A stretch of 64,000 nucleotides of DNA from Molossus alvarezi (GCA_037176705.1 CM073891.1:94012327-94076326), one strand, 5' to 3'; counted from the first letter of the stretch, positions 1 to 11,327 are shown. Notes: generated by a model from the letters alone, not told the origin. Translations and numbers: made by a program.

Positions 1-35
1 CGTGAAGAAGCTTTGTAGTTTGATGTAGTCCTACT

Positions 36-74
36 GGTTGGTTGGTTGGTTGGTTGGTTGGTTGGTTGGTTGGT

Positions 75-113
<39 letters not shown>

Positions 114-117
114 TTTT
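36..117. repeat. compound microsatellite (GGTT)n-(ATTT)n
   Basis: An uninterrupted GGTT array to about 73 is followed by an ATTT array to 117. It directly abuts an antisense L1 fragment, so it may have grown from sequence at that junction. The repeat is visible by eye. Confidence 0.97.
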
Positions 118-500
118 GCTTTTGGTGTCGTATCCATAAGTCATTGCCAACACCAATTCATGAAGCTTCTCCCGGGAATCTATCGTTTTAGGTCTTATAT
201 TTAAGTGTTTAATCCATTTGGAGTTGATTTTGTGTATGGCGTATTTTGCATATGGATACCCAGTTTTCCCAGCATCATTTGTTGGAACTACCTTTTCTCC
301 ATTGCGTATCCTTGATATCCTTGTCAAGGATCAGTTGCTCATATACGCACGGGTATATTTATGGACTCTCTGTTCTGTTCCATTTGCCTATAGGTTTCTC
401 TTTATGCAAGTACTATATTGTTTTAATTACTGTAGCTTTGTAATATATTTCAAAATCAGAAAATGTAATGTACTGCCTGATTTCAAAATACATCACTTTC
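118..500 (-). mobile_element. old L1 ORF2 fragment, antisense
   Basis: Read on the minus strand this matches the L1 ORF2 region downstream of the reverse transcriptase. The complement near 215-290 encodes the familiar [12 protein letters not shown] stretch and the preceding sequence found in the two young L1 copies of this window. A minus-strand frame from 327 to 103 preserves it with substitutions. No A-tail or 3' UTR is present, so this is an internal piece of an old copy, cut on one side by the microsatellite. Similarity fades at about 480-520. Confidence 0.8.
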
Positions 501-1123
501 TTTACTATCAAAAGCCTTACCTTGCTGACCGTCAACCTAGCTTTAGTGCCTTAGAATACTGTCCCCCATTATTCAAATTTCACAACAGTAAAATTTTGTA
601 TCAGTGACTGTGTTCATATATCATTTCATGTATCTTCTGTCTCAATGTGATTTTTCTCCCCCAACAGAACTATGGTTTCTAAGGACAAAAGTGTTGCTGC
701 TGTTTTGAGACCTCCACAATGTTTCCCACATTCCTTTGGGTTCTTCCTGAGTAAAACAATTAATTAACTAATTAATTAATCAAAGAATAGATGAGAAGTC
801 TACATTTTTTCCCTCAATACCAGGCAACTATTATGATGATGATAATGAAACAATTCTCCCCAAGATTAATTTTTCAATTCACACTATGTAAATTTTGCAT
901 GTCAAACCAAAACCACCACTTTACTCTCAGCATATTATAGTCAAAAAAAATAAAAATCTAAAATAATTACGACAAAATAATAGTCTCTGGAAAAGAAAAT
1001 CAACTAAAGTCTTTTATAATGCTAACACCAGGACTGAGAATTAACACCTGCCTTGTAGCAGAACTGTGTTCAACTGCAATCCTCTCATGTGTGGTTATTT
1101 TTGATGAAAGATACATTCTGACC
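501..1123. other. no recognised gene or repeat
   Basis: AT-rich sequence with a short ATTA tetranucleotide run at about 758-781. No long frame, splice-framed exon or known repeat was recognised. Confidence 0.5.
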
Positions 1124-1290
1124 TGTGGTAGATCAGACTCCTTTGCTGAGCCCTCTGCCTGTAGCTGCAGGTGGGTGCTTCCTAAGTCTCCATCAACCTG
1201 GCTCACTCTGTTCACCCTGCCCTGGTGATTCCCTGAAACTGCCCCACCCAACTTACAGGCCCACCCAGATCCTAGAAGTGTAGTACTTCC
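1124..1290 (+). mobile_element. orphan fragment matching an L1 5' UTR
   Basis: About 140-150 bases match the 5' UTR of the old L1 at 3635-3775 (roughly 85-90% by eye) and more distantly 58350-58490. The shared anchors are CCTTTGCTGAGCCCTCTGC and TTCACCCTGCCCTGGTGATT. Flanks on both sides do not align to the L1 copies, and there is no ORF or 3' end. L1 insertions normally keep their 3' end, so an isolated 5' UTR piece needs another explanation, such as a surviving scrap of a larger copy or an independent repeat. Confidence 0.75.
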
Positions 1291-1789
1291 GTGGTTGTTA
1301 AGACTACTATATACCACATCTCAGCACCTACATTAATCTTTATTTCCCAGAGGTCAAAGCCATCAGTGGAGACATCTGGAGCTTAGGGGTGTGGTGGGTC
1401 CTAAAGCCATCACTAAAGACCATGTGGTATCCAAGATGCCAGCATGTGCCTTTTAAGGTAGATGTTTTTAAGTTGTGACACCAACCCAAAAATTGAAATG
1501 GTCAATGCACTGAGATACATGGAGAAAATAGCTTCCAAGCAAATAAAATCTCTTAAAGAGAAAAAAAAACAAAAACAGTCAATTAATCAAATTTTACGAA
1601 GTAAAAATAGTCTTGCTTACATTTACAGATGAGTCAATGGGAAGGCAAAACTAGTGTTTAAAATATTTTCTCTCATCCAAACTGGTAGTGTGTAATTTCT
1701 CTGTTAAGACCCACAAAATAATGATATTGATAAATATTCCCTTAATCATGTACAGTTCAGATTTTGTTTTTATAGATGACATAAGAGAT
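1291..1789. other. no recognised gene or repeat
   Basis: Mixed-composition sequence ending in an A-rich stretch at 1561-1575. No known repeat was recognised. The A-rich end could be a decayed retroposon tail, but no body could be identified. Confidence 0.4.
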
Positions 1790-1805
1790 AAAGTGGTAAC
1801 TTTTT

Positions 1806-2050
1806 TTTTTTAATCCTCACCTGAGGACATTTTTCCATTTTTTGTTCAGATAGAGTGGGTGGGAGAGAGAGGAAGAGAGAGAGAGAGAAACATCAACGTG
1901 AAAGGGACACATCGAGTGGCTGCCACCTGAACGACCAACCAGGGCCGGGGACAAACTGTAACCAAGGCACGTGCCCTTAGCAGGAACCGAACCCGGGTCT
2001 CTCTGGACCAAAAGCCGACACTCTAACCGCTGAGCCAAACTGGCCAGGGC
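1806..2050 (-). mobile_element. VES SINE, type A, full length
   Basis: tRNA-derived bat SINE in reverse orientation: poly-T (the A-tail), hairpin region, CT-rich body (seen as GA), and a Pol III promoter head whose complement reads GGCTCAGCGGTTAGAG. It is flanked by a perfect 16-bp TSD, AAAGTGGTAACTTTTT, at 1790-1805 and 2052-2067. CpGs remain at several head positions, indicating a fairly recent insertion. It is not a functional tRNA gene. Confidence 0.96.
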
Positions 2051-2271
2051 TAAAGTGGTAACTTTTTAATTACTATATAAGGTACTAGAGCAGAGGCATT
2101 AATTTATTTCATTTATCTTCCATTTATCTTCTGTTTCATTTATGTTCTGATTTGTTGGTAAATTGTAAATAATGCAGTTTGATCCAGTATGGATAGTCAA
2201 TGGAGTACATCTCTTGAGAAGACAGGATTCCAAAAATACCTTCATAATATTATTCTCTCTCAGTATATGCA

Positions 2272-2723
2272 TAAGTTTTCTATACTGCTATCACAGGTTA
2301 CTACAAACTTAGTAGCTTTAAACAATACAAACTTATTATCTTACAGATCTGGAGGTCAGAAGTCCAAAATGGATCTCACTGGGATTAAATCAAGGTGTGG
2401 ACGTGGCTGTGTTCCTCTCTGGGGACTCTGGGAAAGAATCTACGTCCTCACCTTTTCCAGCTTCCAGAGGCCCACTTCACCCATCTTTAAAGCTTTTCAC
2501 CTCTTATTCTACCCTCAATCTCTCTCTAACTACAGCCAGGAAAATTTCTCTGCACAGAAGGACGGAGGTGATTACATTAGGCCCACCAGATAATCTCCCA
2601 TCTCAAGGTCCTTAACCTTAATTACATCTGCAAAGTGCCTTTTGCCATGTAAGGTAACATACTCTCTGGTCCCAGGGATTGGGGCATGGATATCATTGAA
2701 GAGCTATTATTCTGCCTAGTACA
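2272..2723 (-). mobile_element. MLT1-type LTR (ERVL-MaLR), antisense
   Basis: The complement begins TGTACTAGGCAGAATAATAGC and continues through the MLT1 landmarks: the dated-in-invoice-like CCCTGGGACC segment, TTACCTTACATGGCAAAAGG, TTAAGGACCTTGAGATGGGAG and a terminal region ending with TTACTACAAACTTAG in the given strand. This order is characteristic of MLT1 solo LTRs known across mammals. No retroviral internal sequence lies next to it. The exact MLT1 subfamily was not determined. Confidence 0.88.
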
Positions 2724-3054
2724 GTACATTCAATAGAACTCACTAACGGTTCCATTATCTGTTTTATTTTATTGAAAATAAACTTCGAAAAACAAATCTT
2801 TTGATAAAAATCAGATATGAAAACTTAGAAAAGATTTAACTTTGATGAGGTTTAAAAAAAACAACCAAGTAGTAATGTCCCAGAAACAGAAAATAGAGAG
2901 CAAATCAGAAGAAAAACATAAGCTGTAACAGAAATATTCTCTTAACTACATTAGTGAAGTCTTGCACCAACATGTTAATAAAAGGAACTGGAAATTGATG
3001 TCAAAGCCTGGTATCTATTTCCTTAAGTTTGGTTTGTCTTCTATTACTGTTTAA
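2724..3054. other. no recognised gene or repeat
   Basis: AT-rich sequence between the MLT1 LTR and the TAGA microsatellite. Nothing further was recognised. Confidence 0.5.
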
Positions 3055-3102
3055 ATATAGAGATAGATAGATGATAGATAGATAAATAGATAGATAGAAA
3101 AA
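3055..3102. repeat. (TAGA)n microsatellite
   Basis: Imperfect TAGA/GATA tetranucleotide array directly upstream of the old L1, followed by an A-run. Confidence 0.95.
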
Positions 3103-4847
3103 AAATTTTAAATGCTATGCATGCCTTCTCCCATGACCACATAAAAATTACAGCTGAACTACAGAATAAGCCTTGAGAACCAGCTGACGTCTAAGTGAAT
3201 GGAAGTCCTATAACTAAGGATATAAAGAAGAAGCCGTTTCCTCAATAGGCAGGAAGGGCAGAGACTCAGAGGAGGCTGGTCTCATACCCACATGTAGCAG
3301 TTTAAAATCAGGAGGACAGGAGGAATATCTCTGCTAAGGAGCTCTCTTCTGACAAGCAAGGGGTCCCAGCCTTACACTTGGCTCCCCAGCCCAAGGTTCC
3401 AGTGCTGGGAACAAAAGTCCCCATAGCATCTGGCTGTGAAATCCAGCAGGGATTGTGGCTGAGTGTGACGCAGGGCAGCTGGGCTCCCAGGCGGTCCTCT
3501 TAAAGGGCTCACATAGACTTACTCAGACACACTCGCTCGGAGCTCCAGCACTGGGACAGCAGCTCAAAAAGCAGGAGGGATGTGGAGAAAACGGAATTAT
3601 CTGGATACCCAGAGAGAAATGCTGGCAGAAGTCACTGTTCCTTTGCTGAGCCCTCTGCTTACAGCTGCAGGCGGGTGTCACCTGAGTCTCCATCAAGCTG
3701 GCTCACACTGTTCACCCTGCCCTGGTGATTCCCTGAAACTCTGCCCCACCCAACTTGCAAGCCCACCCAAGCCATTTCCAGTGGTTTTTCCATACAAATA
3801 GCATGTCTAGGCTGTTGCTTTGAAAATTTCTAAAATCTCTCAAAGGATCACAAACCCCAAACAAGCAGCATCTGTTTCAGTATGCCCCGTACCTCTTGCT
3901 AAACGGCCCAAAGCCTGACACTAGGGGCAGGTAACCTGGGTTCACAGCTTGTCCTCTTTCAGTCACCTCCTAGCCCAGCACAAACAACCATCTATAAATC
4001 ACTTTGTAGCTCATACCAGGTGGCCCAAGCACAGCAAAGGCAGCAGCTGACCTTGGTCTGCACCAGAGCTTTTCCCAAAAGGCCCCAGATCCAACACACT
4101 TGGTGGCTGGCTTCAGATCACACCAGAGCACCACACAATCACCTCCACAAACAACATACCCAAAGGGTGGACTGGGTAGGCACTAGAGCCTGACTAAAGC
4201 AAATCCTGTTCTGTGCAATGAGCCCCCGCATAACAGCTCCTCAGCTATAGTCATGGCCAGTCCTCACAACCAATCAGCCTGAGGGTCAATCCTTCCCATT
4301 GATGCGCCAATAGCAAGCAAGGCTCAATTACAAAATGAGGGCATACATCGGAGACACACTGGGATAACTTAATTCAGGTGACCAGTGAGACTCTGCCACT
4401 GGGTCCCACAGGACATCTACTACATAAGGCCACTCTACCAAGACCAGGAGATGTAGCTGCTCTACCTAATACATAGAAACAAACACAGGGAAGCAGCCAA
4501 AATGAACAAAGAAACAGGTCCCAAAAGAAACAACAGGAGAAATCTCTAGAAAAAGAACTTTAAAAAAAAATGGAAGACCAGATCTACCAGAAGCAAAGTT
4601 CAAAACTTTGGTTTTAAGGATGCTCAAGGATCTCAATGAGGACTTTAAAAAGAGACAGAAAACAAATAAACAAAAGGATCAGTCAGAAATGAAGAATACA
4701 ATAATTAAATGAAGAATACATTAAAGGAAATAAATAGTAGATTAGATGAAGCAGAGGATCAAATCAGTAATTTAGAAGACACGGTAGCAGAAAACACCCA
4801 ATTAGAACAGGAAAAAAAAAAAAATGAATTTTAAAAATGATGATAGT

Positions 4848-5094
4848 GCCCTGACTGGTTTGGTTCAGCGGTTAGAGTATCAGCCTGCAAACCAGAGAGT
4901 CCCGGGTTCGGTTCCTGCTAAGGGCATGTACCTCGGTTGCAGTTTGTCCCCAGCTCCGGTTGGGGTCTTGTGGGTGGCAACCACTCAATGTGTCTCTATC
5001 ACATCAATGTTTCTCTCTCTGTTCCTCCCTCTCTCCCTCCCACTCTATCTGAAGATAAATGCAAAAATGTCCTCGGGTGAGAATAAAAATAAAA
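4848..5094 (+). mobile_element. VES SINE, type A
   Basis: Full-length copy inserted in the ORF1 region of the old L1. The A box region reads TGGTTCAGCGGTTAGAG and the B box region GGGTTCGGTTCC. It has a CT-rich body, a terminal hairpin TCCTCGGGTGAG and an A-rich tail. Imperfect TSDs AATGATGATAGT / AATAATGATAGT end at 4847 and 5104. Confidence 0.95.
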
Positions 5095-5333
5095 TAATGA
5101 TAGTTAAAGGGGTCTCTGGGACAACATCAAGTGTACCAACATTCATATCATAGGCGTACCAGAAAGAGAAGAGAGAGATCAAGCAAGTAATTGAAAACTT
5201 ATTTGAAGAAATAAGACTGAAAACTTCTCTAACCTGGCAAACAAAATAGACATCCAAGTTCAGGAAGCTTAGAGAGTCCCAAATAAGATGAATCCAAAGA
5301 GTCTCACACCAAGATACATCAAAATTAAAATGC

Positions 5334-5530
5334 TGCCCAGCCGGTGTGTTTCAGTGGTTGAGCATCAACCCATGCACCAAGAGGTAGCCAGTTGGATTCT
5401 TGGTCAGGGCACATGCCCAGGTTGTGGGTCAAATCCCCAGTAGGGAGCATGCAGGAAGCAGCCAATCAACATTCTCTCTCATCGATGTTTCTGTCTCTCT
5501 CTCCTTCTCCCTTCCTTTAAAAAAAAAAAG
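5334..5530 (+). mobile_element. VES SINE, type B
   Basis: GCCCAGCCGGTGTG head, GGTTGAGCATCAACCCATGCACC arm region, CAGGGCACATGCCCAGGTTG middle and CT-rich body with an A-tail. Inserted in L1 ORF1 with near-identical TSDs ATTAAAATGC / ATTGAAATGC at 5324-5333 and 5531-5540. The L1 reading resumes immediately afterwards (CAAAAGGTTAAAGACAAAGAG). Confidence 0.94.
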
Positions 5531-6645
5531 ATTGAAATGCAAAAGGTTAAAGACAAAGAGAGAATCTTAAAAGCATCGAGGGAAAAGTAATTATCTACCT
5601 AAAGGGAGCTCCCATAAGACTGTCAGCTGATTCTCAACAGAAACTTTGCAGGCCAGAAGTGGTTTATAACAAATATTCAAAGTGATGAAAAACAAGATTA
5701 CTCTACCCAGCAAGGCTATTACCTAGAATTGAAGGACAGATAAAGAGTTCCCCAGAAAAGAAAAAGCTAATGGAGTTCATTACCACCAAACCAGTATTAC
5801 AAGAAATAATAATGGGAATGCTTTAAGAAGAAGAAGAAAAATAAATAAAATATATAAATAATAAAATGGCAATAACTATATATCAGTCAATATTTACTTT
5901 AAATGTAAATGAATTAAATGCTCCAATCAAAAGATATAGGGTGGCTGAATGGATAAGAAAATAAGACCCATACATATGCTGCCTACAAAAGACCCACTTC
6001 AGATCAAAAGATATATACAGACTGAAAGTAAAGGGATGCTTTCATAAAAATGGAAATAAGAAAAAACTGGAGTAGTAATACCTATATCAGACAAAATAGA
6101 CTTTAAAGCAAAGACTATATACAACCAGAGACATTGAAGAACCAAGCAATTTCACTTGTAGGTATTTATCTGAAGAAACCCAAAAATTAATTCAGAAGAC
6201 ATAATATGCATCCCTATGTTCATTGTAGTATTATTTACAATATCCAAGATATGGAAGCAACCTAAGGATCCATTAGTAGATGAATGGATAAAGAATAGAT
6301 GATGCATATATACAATGGAAATTACTCAGCTATTAAAAAAAGATAAAATCGTGACATTTGCAACAACATGGATGGACCTAGAGGGAATTATGCTAAGTGA
6401 AATAAGTCAGAGAAAGGCAAATACTATATGACTTTACTTATATTTAGAATATAAAAATAAAAAATAAGTGAATAAACAAAACAGAAATAAATTCATAAAT
6501 AGACAGTATATTCTGATGGTTGCCAGATATGAGTGGGGGTTGGGAAAATAGGTGATAAAGGGAAAGCGATTAAGATGTGCCAATTGCCAGATATAAAAAT
6601 AGGCATGGGGATATCAAGTACAACTTAGGGAATATATTCAATTAT

Positions 6646-6648
<3 letters not shown>

Positions 6649-6685
<37 letters not shown>

Positions 6686-6688
6686 TTT
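6649..6688. repeat. (GT)n microsatellite at SINE tail
   Basis: A GT dinucleotide run occupies the place expected for the tail of the minus-strand SINE that follows, so the microsatellite probably grew from the SINE tail. Confidence 0.95.
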
Positions 6689-6891
6689 CTTTATTGATTT
6701 GAGAGAGAGAGGAAGGGAGAATAAGAAAGAGACAGAAACATGGATGAGAGGGAACATTGATTGGCTGCCTCTTACATGCCCCCCACTGGGGATCAGGCCC
6801 ACAACCTGGGTGTGTGCCCTGACTGGGACTTGAACCCGCAACTTCTTGGTGCATGGGTCGACACCCAACCACTGAGCCACACCAGCCGGGC
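6689..6891 (-). mobile_element. VES SINE, type B, antisense
   Basis: The complement reads from the GCCCGGCTGGTGTGGCTCAG head through GTCGACCCATGCACC and a CT-rich body. TSDs TTCAATTATATTG (6637-6649) and GTCAGTTATATTG (about 6895-6907) flank the element with its GT tail. It lies in the 3' UTR of the old L1. Confidence 0.93.
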
Positions 6892-7045
6892 TATAGTCAG
6901 TTATATTGCAATAACTATGTATGTTCAAATGGGTACTAGACTTACTGAGATGATCACTTCATTAGTTATATAAATGTCTAATCACTATGTTCTACAGTTG
7001 AAACTAATATAATATTGTATGTCAACCATAATTGAAATATAAAAA

Positions 7046-7761
7046 TTTATTTTATAAAAAGAAACACAATCTAAGCCCAAAGCAATCAGGAAAAGGAAAT
7101 AATAAAGATTAAAGTTTACAAAGCAAAAAAAGAAAAAGTAAAGTGTATGTGTGTATAAAATGTTATTTTATATGTAGTCTTCATTGAGCATGGGATCAGT
7201 GATGCAAAACAAATAATTTTGTCATCTTCAGAAATTCCATATTTCAGATATGATTATAGATAACTACCTTGATTAGGGCAAATCTTAAGTAATTATTAGT
7301 CAAGATTCCCATGCTCGGATTGGACATAACTAGTTAACCTTATAATTCTGTAAGATTACAGAATTCTTCCCTGTGGAGACAAATATTTTGGATTCAGCAA
7401 TCCTAATTATTCACTTTGGACTTATGAATTCTCAAACAGTCTTCACTGTAGCAAGTTTTCTCTGTCACACACGTTTGTCCTGTCACCTCCCTCTTCTGCC
7501 TACTGGGAACGCCTCTGACCACCAGCTCCCTGTGACACTGCGTGCTCCTCCGTCCACACTCAGCTCAGGCCATCTGCTGTGGGACCCCTTCTGTAAGCCC
7601 AATCAGAAGAGGTGAGGTAACCTTCCCTGTGCTTTGCCACACTCTGAATTTCTCTCTTCTTGATGTTCATGCTACTTTTTTGAGGTTTTTTGTGTGCTTG
7701 CCTGTGTATCTTCTCCAAAATGATTACTGCTTTTTCACCTTGATGTCAGACATTTTGATGT
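7046..7761. other. no confidently recognised feature
   Basis: Starts A-rich after the L1 end. A C/T-rich part at about 7440-7640 has faint L2-like phrasing (CTCTGTCACACACGTTTGTCCTGTCACC) but not enough to call. No gene seen. Confidence 0.4.
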
Positions 7762-8151
7762 TTTTTTTTAATTATATGAACTGTCTTTTTTTATTGTTGA
7801 TACTATTACAGATGTTCCCCATTTTCCCACTCCCCCCAGGTTCCCCCTCACCCCAGACCTTCACCACACTGTTGTCTGTGTTCATGGGCTATGCATGTAT
7901 GTTCTGTGACTAATCTCTTCACCTTCTTCCATGCAGTTCCCCCACCCACCTCCCATCTGACATCTGACATCTGTTCCATGCGTCCATGCCTCTGGTTCTA
8001 TTTTAAAGAAGGATCTCCTACCCTTTGCCACAACATGGATGGACCTGGAGAGTATTATGCTAAGCAAAATAAGCCAATCAGAGAAAGACACATATCATAT
8101 GATCTCACTTACATGTGGAATCTAATGAACAAAATAAACTGACAAACAAGG
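7762..8151 (-). mobile_element. short L1 with 5' inversion (twin priming)
   Basis: From the poly-T at 7762 to about 8003 the complement is a bat L1 3' UTR: AACCAGAGGCATGGACGCAT, ATACATGCATAGCCCATGAAC, a G-rich stretch and GGGGAACATCTGTAATA before the A-tail. From about 8004 to 8151 the sequence switches to the plus orientation and encodes the last part of ORF2 (CAACATGGATGGACCTGGAG through ACTGACAAAC). The two halves are adjacent in a normal L1, so the element is one insertion with its 5' part flipped. Weak TSD candidates are ATTTTGATGTTTTTT near 7754 and ATTTGGGGTTTTTT near 8153. Confidence 0.85.
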
Positions 8152-8724
8152 TATTTGGGGTTTTTTATACATCTTTGTCTTCCCCAGCCCCTCAATAGGA
8201 CCTAATACAAAAAAAAAACAAAAACCAATATTCAATAAATGTCACATACATTGAGTGGATGGCAAATAACTAACAAAAAAAGCCTTTCAATTAAAAAAGA
8301 ACTTCATTCACTGAGTCTCTCTTTACACTATAAATTCTCAGTTAGTAGAGAATATATGCAATGACATCACCTACAGCACCAGCAGCAGAATAAATATATA
8401 CATAACAAGTGCTTTAATACAAGTCAGTTTGATGTAATGGATTTATTAATGACAAAATAATATGACATTTAATTTTGAGGGGAAGGGGGAATTTCCACCT
8501 CCTGATGCTACCACTTTGCTATTGTATAATGCTTTTTAATCCCTGTACATACAAATATTGTGTATCAAGAGCTTATGTATATACATAACAGCCAAGTATT
8601 TTTTGGCTATGAACATAGAACATGTGTTGTATACAGTCCACATTATCACACTTTCTTCACAACTGCCATTTTTTGTGTTGCCTAATAACCGGTCTAATTA
8701 ATCATAGTTTGAAGGCAATAAAGT
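8152..8724. other. no recognised gene or repeat
   Basis: AT-rich unique-looking sequence. An A-run at 8209-8219 may be a decayed tail. No frame of interest. Confidence 0.45.
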
Positions 8725-8985
8725 GAGTGTTTCAGAGCATAGTTTCAAGCAAGACTGCCTGGTTTTGAATCCTAATTCTAACATTTTGTAGCTGTTTGAA
8801 ATTGGACAAGTCACTTAACTTCTTTGTAGCTCAGCTTCCTCCTCTGCAACATAGGGATGGTAATAACAGCTCCCATTTAATTAGGATTTTGTGAAGAGTA
8901 AATGACTTCATGTAAAGTGATTAGAAGAGTGCTTGCTTGATATATGTTAAGCATTCTAAGTATTTGTTTCATAATAATTATTGTA
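8725..8985 (+). mobile_element. MIR SINE
   Basis: Nearly complete MIR: ACTGCCTGGTTTTGAATCCT, the conserved core TTGGACAAGTCACTTAACTT, CTCAGCTTCCTCCTCTGCAA, and the 3' part with GTAAATGACTTCATGTAAAGT and TAAGCATTCTAAGTATTTGTT. An ancient mammalian SINE. Confidence 0.9.
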
Positions 8986-9744
8986 ATTATGAGTTCATGA
9001 CTATTACTATCGTTTAGGTTGTTTCTAGATTGTTTATTTCACAGTACCACCTCTAAGCATATGGATTTGAAGGTATTTATCTAGTTCATTGGTTGGTTTT
9101 TTTTTTCAATAGAATTACTTCCTTAAGACAAATTCCCAGAATATCTAGCCCATTTCCAACAGGATTTCTAATTCAATTTTTAAATGCTCAAATGCAAAAT
9201 TATTTAATTTTATACATTTACTTATAAATTACTTTTTAAGAAGATATTTTCACAAAACTTATGCAGATAAACAACTATCAAAGAAATTGGATGGGCCCCA
9301 AACACTGGTTTTTATTTCAAACTTTTTATTTCAAAAGAATCATTAATTAACCATCTCTATGCATATTCAAAAAAGAGAGTTGTGACCAAAGAAACAATAC
9401 TTTTTTCCTAACATGCTTCACAACTCCAAATTCATTGATTTACATATGTATTTTGTTGTGCTTTGTTAGGTTTATTTTTGCTGTCACTAAGCAAAAAATT
9501 TCTTTCATCTCCTCAACGAGAAAGGAAACATGTCTGTCAGGGAAAGAAAACAGAAAAAATAGCAAAGGGAAAACATCACTTAGAGAAAGGAGAAAATAGG
9601 AAGGGAAGCAATAAAACATGCAGGAACCCCCTGGATATTGCTCATTTATTTGTGGAGAATGAAATAGAGAGTTAGCTTAACTAAAGGGGGCAACATTGTT
9701 TGTCATTGTTCTTATTTCAGATGCATCTAATATTAAAAGATGTA
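8986..9744. other. no recognised gene or repeat
   Basis: AT-rich sequence. A lysine-rich open frame at 9463-9675 has no recognisable family and lies in A-rich DNA, so it is probably chance. Confidence 0.45.
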
Positions 9745-9753
9745 GGGCACAGA

Positions 9754-9938
9754 CCTGGCCGAGTAGCTCAGTTGATTAAAACATTGTCCCAATACACCAA
9801 GGTTGTGGGTTCAGTCCTGGTCATGGCACATTCAAGAATCAACCAATGAATGCATAAATAAATGGAACAACAAATCTCTCTGTGTGTGGGTGTCTCACTC
9901 TCTCTCTCTCTAATCAATAATACATTTTTTTTAATTGG
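9754..9938 (+). mobile_element. VES-like SINE, type C (older)
   Basis: Diverged tRNA-derived SINE: GAGTAGCTCAGTTGATTAAAAC head, GGTTGTGGGTTCAGTCC B-box region, CT-rich body, AATCAATAATAC and an A/T-rich tail. A 9-bp TSD GGGCACAGA flanks it at 9745-9753 and 9939-9947. The head differs from the common A and B types and resembles the copy at 39587. Confidence 0.88.
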
Positions 9939-9947
9939 GGGCACAGA

Positions 9948-10279
9948 GAGTAGGCAAATTAAACATTTTTACCTGTAAATGTACCTCCTCTAGGCAATAA
10001 TACATGTAGGCTCGGTACCATTACTTCAGCAGAAAGCATTTGCGATCCAAAGTTTAATTCATGTGCATATTGTATGTCTTTTGCTTTCTGGATGTGGAAT
10101 CACTGAAAGAGATGTGTTTGTTTATCTAGGCATTATGAGGTTTTCCTTGACTCTTGACTAACAAATAGTTCATTTCTTTAACCAATATTTATGCTGTTTT
10201 AGGGACAGGTTACAACATGATGCATGCAAATGGGACAAAAGTCAACAGGTCTTTATGTCAATGAACGAGTATGTGTAGG
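9948..10279. other. no recognised gene or repeat
   Basis: Unique-looking sequence between a SINE and a MIR. Confidence 0.45.
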
Positions 10280-10495
10280 AAGCATTGAATTTGAAAACTG
10301 GGTCTTCTCTGTGGCCTTAGTCAAGTTGCTGAATGAACTTGAGCAGCAATTTCCTAGAAAATGAAAATAATAGAAACTGTGGTATGTGTCCTTGTATAGC
10401 TTCTGAGAAGGTTAAATGAGCTAATTCATGCAAAGCACCCAGTGCCTAGTAAGCCCAAAATAAATGCTAGCCATTGCTACTCTTTTTCTCACTGA
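10280..10495 (+). mobile_element. MIR SINE, diverged
   Basis: MIR core and 3' half are visible: GCCTTAGTCAAGTTGCTGAA, GAGAAGGTTAAATGAGCTAA, GCAAAGCACCCAGTGCCTAGT and AATAAATGCTAGCCATTGCTA. The 5' end is indistinct. Confidence 0.82.
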
Positions 10496-10721
10496 GATAC
10501 TGTGTAGAGTGTTTTTGGTCCATATCCTATTCTAGGATTTGACCTTTTGTTTATATTGCCTGATACTAAAGAAGTATGCTATTTTTCATTTCATATTCTC
10601 TGCTGGACCTTCTACTCAACCCTGATTAAAAATCGTTGTTAATGGATAACATGTTCAATAAAGTAGACATTAAAATTGCATTCAAAGAAAATGAAAACAT
10701 GTCGTAGATAAAGAAAGTCAG

Positions 10722-10973
10722 GCTTGCCTGGCCAGTTTGGCTCAGCGGTTAGAGCATTGGCCCGCGGACCAAGAAGTCCCAGGTTCGGTTCCCGCTAAGG
10801 GCATGTACTTTGGTTGCAGTTTGTCCCTGGTCCCAGTTGGGGTTGTGTGGGTGGCAGCCAGATGATGTGTCTCTCTCACATCAATGTTTCTCTCTCTCTT
10901 TTTCCATCTCTCCCTCCTGCTCTATCTGAAGATAAATGCAAAGAAGTCCTCAGGTGAGGATAAAAAAAAAAAA
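10722..10973 (+). mobile_element. VES SINE, type A, full length
   Basis: Head GGCTCAGCGGTTAGAGCATTGG, B box GGTTCGGTTCCCGC, CT-rich body, hairpin TCCTCAGGTGAGGA and a long A-tail. Perfect 12-bp TSD AAAGAAAGTCAG at 10710-10721 and 10974-10985. Confidence 0.97.
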
Positions 10974-11327
10974 AAAGAAAGTCAGTCTTATTACAAGTTT
11001 ACAAAAGTGGCAAAGTACAATGAAAACACTGCTAAGAGTTAGACAGTCCCTTCTTTTACAGATGTAAGCCTCTATGGAACATGAGAAGCAAGGCCTTCTC
11101 AGTCTTAGCAGACATCACATTTGATAAAAGTCAGATTCCACTGGTTTGAATGTTGATTTCCCTTCAGGATGACAACCACAGCAGTTCCAGGCCTTGGTTT
11201 TCAAACTATTGTGCCACATTATGAGAAGCACATGAGGATAGGATTTCTTTCTTTTCCCTTCTGTTCTCAAACCATCCCTCCATCTTTCAGCAACCTTGTC
11301 TGAAACCACACTGCCTATTGTTTGTTT

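Larger units (their letters stand above)
3122..7045 (+). mobile_element. old L1 with large internal ORF2 deletion, carrying three VES copies
   Basis: It starts with an L1 5' UTR (3122-about 4500) that aligns with the copy at 57783 onward. Decayed ORF1 sequence (about 4504-5825, split by two VES) and an ORF2 start at ATG 5866 follow, with the MAI-type N-terminus and an NALNAPIK-like endonuclease motif. At about 6120 the endonuclease region jumps directly to the ORF2 C-terminal region (CAATTTCACTTGTAGGTATTTAT), removing the rest of the endonuclease, the whole reverse transcriptase and most of the C-terminal domain. A 3' UTR runs to an AT-rich end near 7045. ORF1 contains many stops and frameshifts. 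No convincing TSD is visible, which fits its age. Confidence 0.88.

Noticed and set aside
36..117. Direct repeats as a CRISPR-like array
   Set aside because: Tetranucleotide microsatellite without spacers in a vertebrate genome; no other regular spaced repeats were found in the window.
6649..6688. GT repeat as Z-DNA regulatory element
   Set aside because: It coincides with the tail of a SINE and is best explained as microsatellite growth from that tail.
3122..7045. Old L1 as a second example of the same ORF2-less family as 57775
   Set aside because: Its deletion junction (about 6120, inside the endonuclease to the ORF2 C-terminus) is different from the one at about 60163, so the two losses are independent.
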